NCBI GenBank assembly: GCA_013153455.1
Contig: JAADEK010000029.1
Span: 1-8,644 of the forward strand
Length of the DNA: 8,644 nt
From: Aquificota bacterium
GTDB taxonomy: Bacteria > Aquificota > Aquificia > Aquificales > Aquificaceae
Direction: 5' to 3'
Shown: piece by piece, positions 7,069 to 8,644 of the stretch
Position numbering within the stretch: the stretch's first letter is position 1
Layout: each line of letters begins with the position of its first letter
Position numbers and translations under genes: made by a program
The notes under the pieces: generated by a model
The model's input: only the letters and a program-made list of their open reading frames with translations
Databases searched by the model: none
What the model was told of the DNA's origin: nothing

Positions 7069-7076
7069 TAAGTTTT

Positions 7077-8644
7077 ATGATAGTTGAGAGCTACGATGCG
7101 GTCGTTGTAGGAGGAGGAGGAGCGGGTCTCAGAACCGCGATAGAGATAGCTAAAGACCCGTCCTTGAGGGTTGCGGTTGTTTCAAAGGTTTTCCCGACCC
7201 GCTCTCACACGGGCGCGGCTCAGGGGGGTATGAACGCTGCGCTCGGGACGGTTGCGCCCGAAGATAGTCCGGAGGTTCACGCATACGATACGATAAAGGG
7301 TTCGGACTTCCTCGCGGACCAAGACGCTGTTTTTTTTATGACGGAGAAGGCTCCCGAGATTGTATACGAGCTTGACCGCTGGGGTGTTCCTTTTTCAAGA
7401 ACCGAGGACGGGAGGATAGCTCAGAGACCTTTCGGGGGTGCTACGTATCCGAGAACGGTTTTCGCCGCGGACAAGACGGGGCACGTGGTTCTTCATACGC
7501 TTTTTGAGCAGGCTTTGGCTCGGGACAACATCGTCTTTTTTAACGAGTTTTTCCTGCTTGACCTTATACACGACGGGGAGAGGGTCGCGGGTGTCAGCGT
7601 TTACGATATCAGGAGGGGTGAGGTTGTCTTTTTGAGGGCTAAGGCTGTTGTTTTGGCGACGGGGGGTTTTGCTCGTATTTACTGGTTCAGGAGCACGAAC
7701 GCGATAGGGAACACCGGGGACGGTCAGGCGGTCGCACTTAGGGCTGGGGTTCCGTTGAAGGATATGGAGTTTATACAGTTTCACCCTACGGGTCTTGCGA
7801 AGACGGGTATCTTGCTCTCGGAAGCTTGCAGGGGTGAGGGCGGGTATTTGGTAAACAGGGAGGGGGAGCGTTTTATGAGTCGCTACGCGCCCGATAAGAT
7901 GGAGCTCGCCCCGAGGGATATCGTCTCGCGCGCCATAGAGACCGAGATAAGGGAGGGAAGGGGTGTAGGAACGGGAGCGAGGGGGTATATATACTTAGAC
8001 CTCAGGCACTTGGGTGAGGAGAGGATAAACGAGCGCCTGCCTCAGGTAAGGCAGTTGGCTATAGATTTTGAGGGTGTGGACCCGGTTAAGGAGCTTGTTC
8101 CCATAAGACCCTCCGCTCACTACTGTATGGGGGGTATACACGTTGAGGATTATCTGTCCTCCCGGACGCCTATGGAGGGTCTTTACGCGGTCGGGGAGTG
8201 TGCTTGTGTTTCCGTTCACGGTGCAAACAGGCTGGGCGGGAATTCTCTGACGGAGATTGTGGTTTTCGGGAAATACTGCGGTCAGGCGGTAAGGCAATAC
8301 GTTAAGGAGGTTGATTTTGCGAAGGGCGATGCGCGCAAATCGGAGGAGTTCGTTGAGGAGCTTATGAAGAGGGAGGGAAAAGAGAACTTAGCGGAGCTTA
8401 GGGCTCAGATGGGTGAGGTGACGTGGCAGAAGATGGGTATATTTAGGGACGAGAGGTCTTTGAGGGAGGCTTACGAGGAGCTTTCGGAGCTTCTTGAGAG
8501 GTGGGAGGGTGTCCCGGTTGTTGACAAGTCGCGCGTGTTCAACACGAACCTTATAGAGGTTCTTGAGCTTAGGAACATGCTTGAGCTCGCGAGGGCGGTC
8601 GCGCTCTCCGCGCTAAACAGGCGTGAAAGCAGGGGAAGCCACTC
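7077..8644 (+). CDS. sdhA: Succinate dehydrogenase/fumarate reductase flavoprotein subunit (3' end outside window)
   Basis: FAD-bearing catalytic subunit that interconverts succinate and fumarate, working in the oxidative or the reductive TCA cycle. From ATG 7077, 522 codons stay open to the window edge; the family is about 565-600 residues, so the C-terminal tail is missing. Seen: dinucleotide-binding [10 protein letters not shown] (9-18), [10 protein letters not shown] (42-51) with His44 as the covalent FAD site, HPTG (236-239), Arg280 in APRDIVSRA as the catalytic proton-shuttle arginine, His348 in HYCMGG, and [11 protein letters not shown] (381-391). [12 protein letters not shown] at the break is the usual C-terminal block. 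Gln49 follows SdhA; E. coli FrdA has Glu there, but one residue does not settle direction, and frdA is a fair alternative name. There is no Shine-Dalgarno sequence and no other start codon between the purB stop and this ATG. It follows purB by 23 bases; iron-sulfur and anchor genes may lie beyond the window. Confidence 0.94.
   Translation, partial: MIVESYDAVVVGGGGAGLRTAIEIAKDPSLRVAVVSKVFPTRSHTGAAQGGMNAALGTVAPEDSPEVHAYDTIKGSDFLADQDAVFFMTEKAPEIVYELDRWGVPFSRTEDGRIAQRPFGGATYPRTVFAADKTGHVVLHTLFEQALARDNIVFFNEFFLLDLIHDGERVAGVSVYDIRRGEVVFLRAKAVVLATGGFARIYWFRSTNAIGNTGDGQAVALRAGVPLKDMEFIQFHPTGLAKTGILLSEACRGEGGYLVNREGERFMSRYAPDKMELAPRDIVSRAIETEIREGRGVGTGARGYIYLDLRHLGEERINERLPQVRQLAIDFEGVDPVKELVPIRPSAHYCMGGIHVEDYLSSRTPMEGLYAVGECACVSVHGANRLGGNSLTEIVVFGKYCGQAVRQYVKEVDFAKGDARKSEEFVEELMKREGKENLAELRAQMGEVTWQKMGIFRDERSLREAYEELSELLERWEGVPVVDKSRVFNTNLIEVLELRNMLELARAVALSALNRRESRGSH

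Noticed and set aside
7330..7337. Run of eight T in sdhA/frdA as a possible slippage or frameshift site
   Set aside because: The reading frame continues correctly through it (Val-Phe-Phe-Met) into conserved motifs, and nothing indicates a programmed shift.
7395..7784. Minus-strand open frame of 129 codons inside sdhA/frdA
   Set aside because: Antisense to conserved flavoprotein sequence, and no motif or start signal was seen.
1..8644. tRNA, rRNA, CRISPR array, insertion sequence or defence island
   Set aside because: No repeats with regular spacing, transposase motifs, tRNA-like cloverleaf or effector domains were seen, and almost every base is within a recognised gene.

Overview
The window holds seven protein genes packed almost without gaps. 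Two run off the ends (nadD on the left, sdhA/frdA on the right). I saw no RNA genes, insertion sequences, CRISPR arrays or long non-coding stretches; the largest intergenic gap is 47 bases. The proteins are rich in Lys, Glu and Arg, use AGG/AGA and ATA codons heavily, and resemble thermophilic bacterial families. A chemolithoautotrophic thermophile of the Aquificota type is my best guess, but this is an inference from protein character, not a search result.

Layout. 1-377 (-): 5' part of nadD (NAD biosynthesis). 403-1707 (+): membrane diguanylate cyclase with an extracytoplasmic sensor region, HAMP-like linker and a GGEEF domain with an intact inhibitory site. 1678-5689 (-): a three-gene operon transcribed moeA > SLC13/DASS anion transporter > rtcB, with 14-base and 1-base junctions and a clear Shine-Dalgarno sequence before each gene. 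5737-7053 (+): purB, adenylosuccinate lyase. 7077-8644 (+): flavoprotein subunit of succinate dehydrogenase/fumarate reductase, cut by the window end. The cyclase and rtcB converge and overlap tail to tail by 30 bases.

Expression signals are the least ordinary part. The cyclase, purB and sdhA/frdA lack any Shine-Dalgarno sequence and have a -10-like hexamer 6-8 bases before the ATG, so they look leaderless; nadD has a near-consensus promoter that leaves only a few leader bases. At both divergent junctions (nadD/cyclase and moeA/purB) the opposing -10 hexamers share the same bases. Between purB and sdhA/frdA, 23 bases appear to carry a terminator T-tract, a -10 element and a leaderless start, with the terminator stem inside the end of purB.

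Functionally the genes are mostly core metabolism: NAD, molybdenum cofactor, purines and the succinate/fumarate step, plus RNA repair (RtcB) and c-di-GMP signalling. PurB makes fumarate, SdhA/FrdA interconverts fumarate and succinate, and the transporter family includes dicarboxylate carriers, so a shared C4-dicarboxylate theme is possible but unproven. I do not see a new defence or mobile system here.
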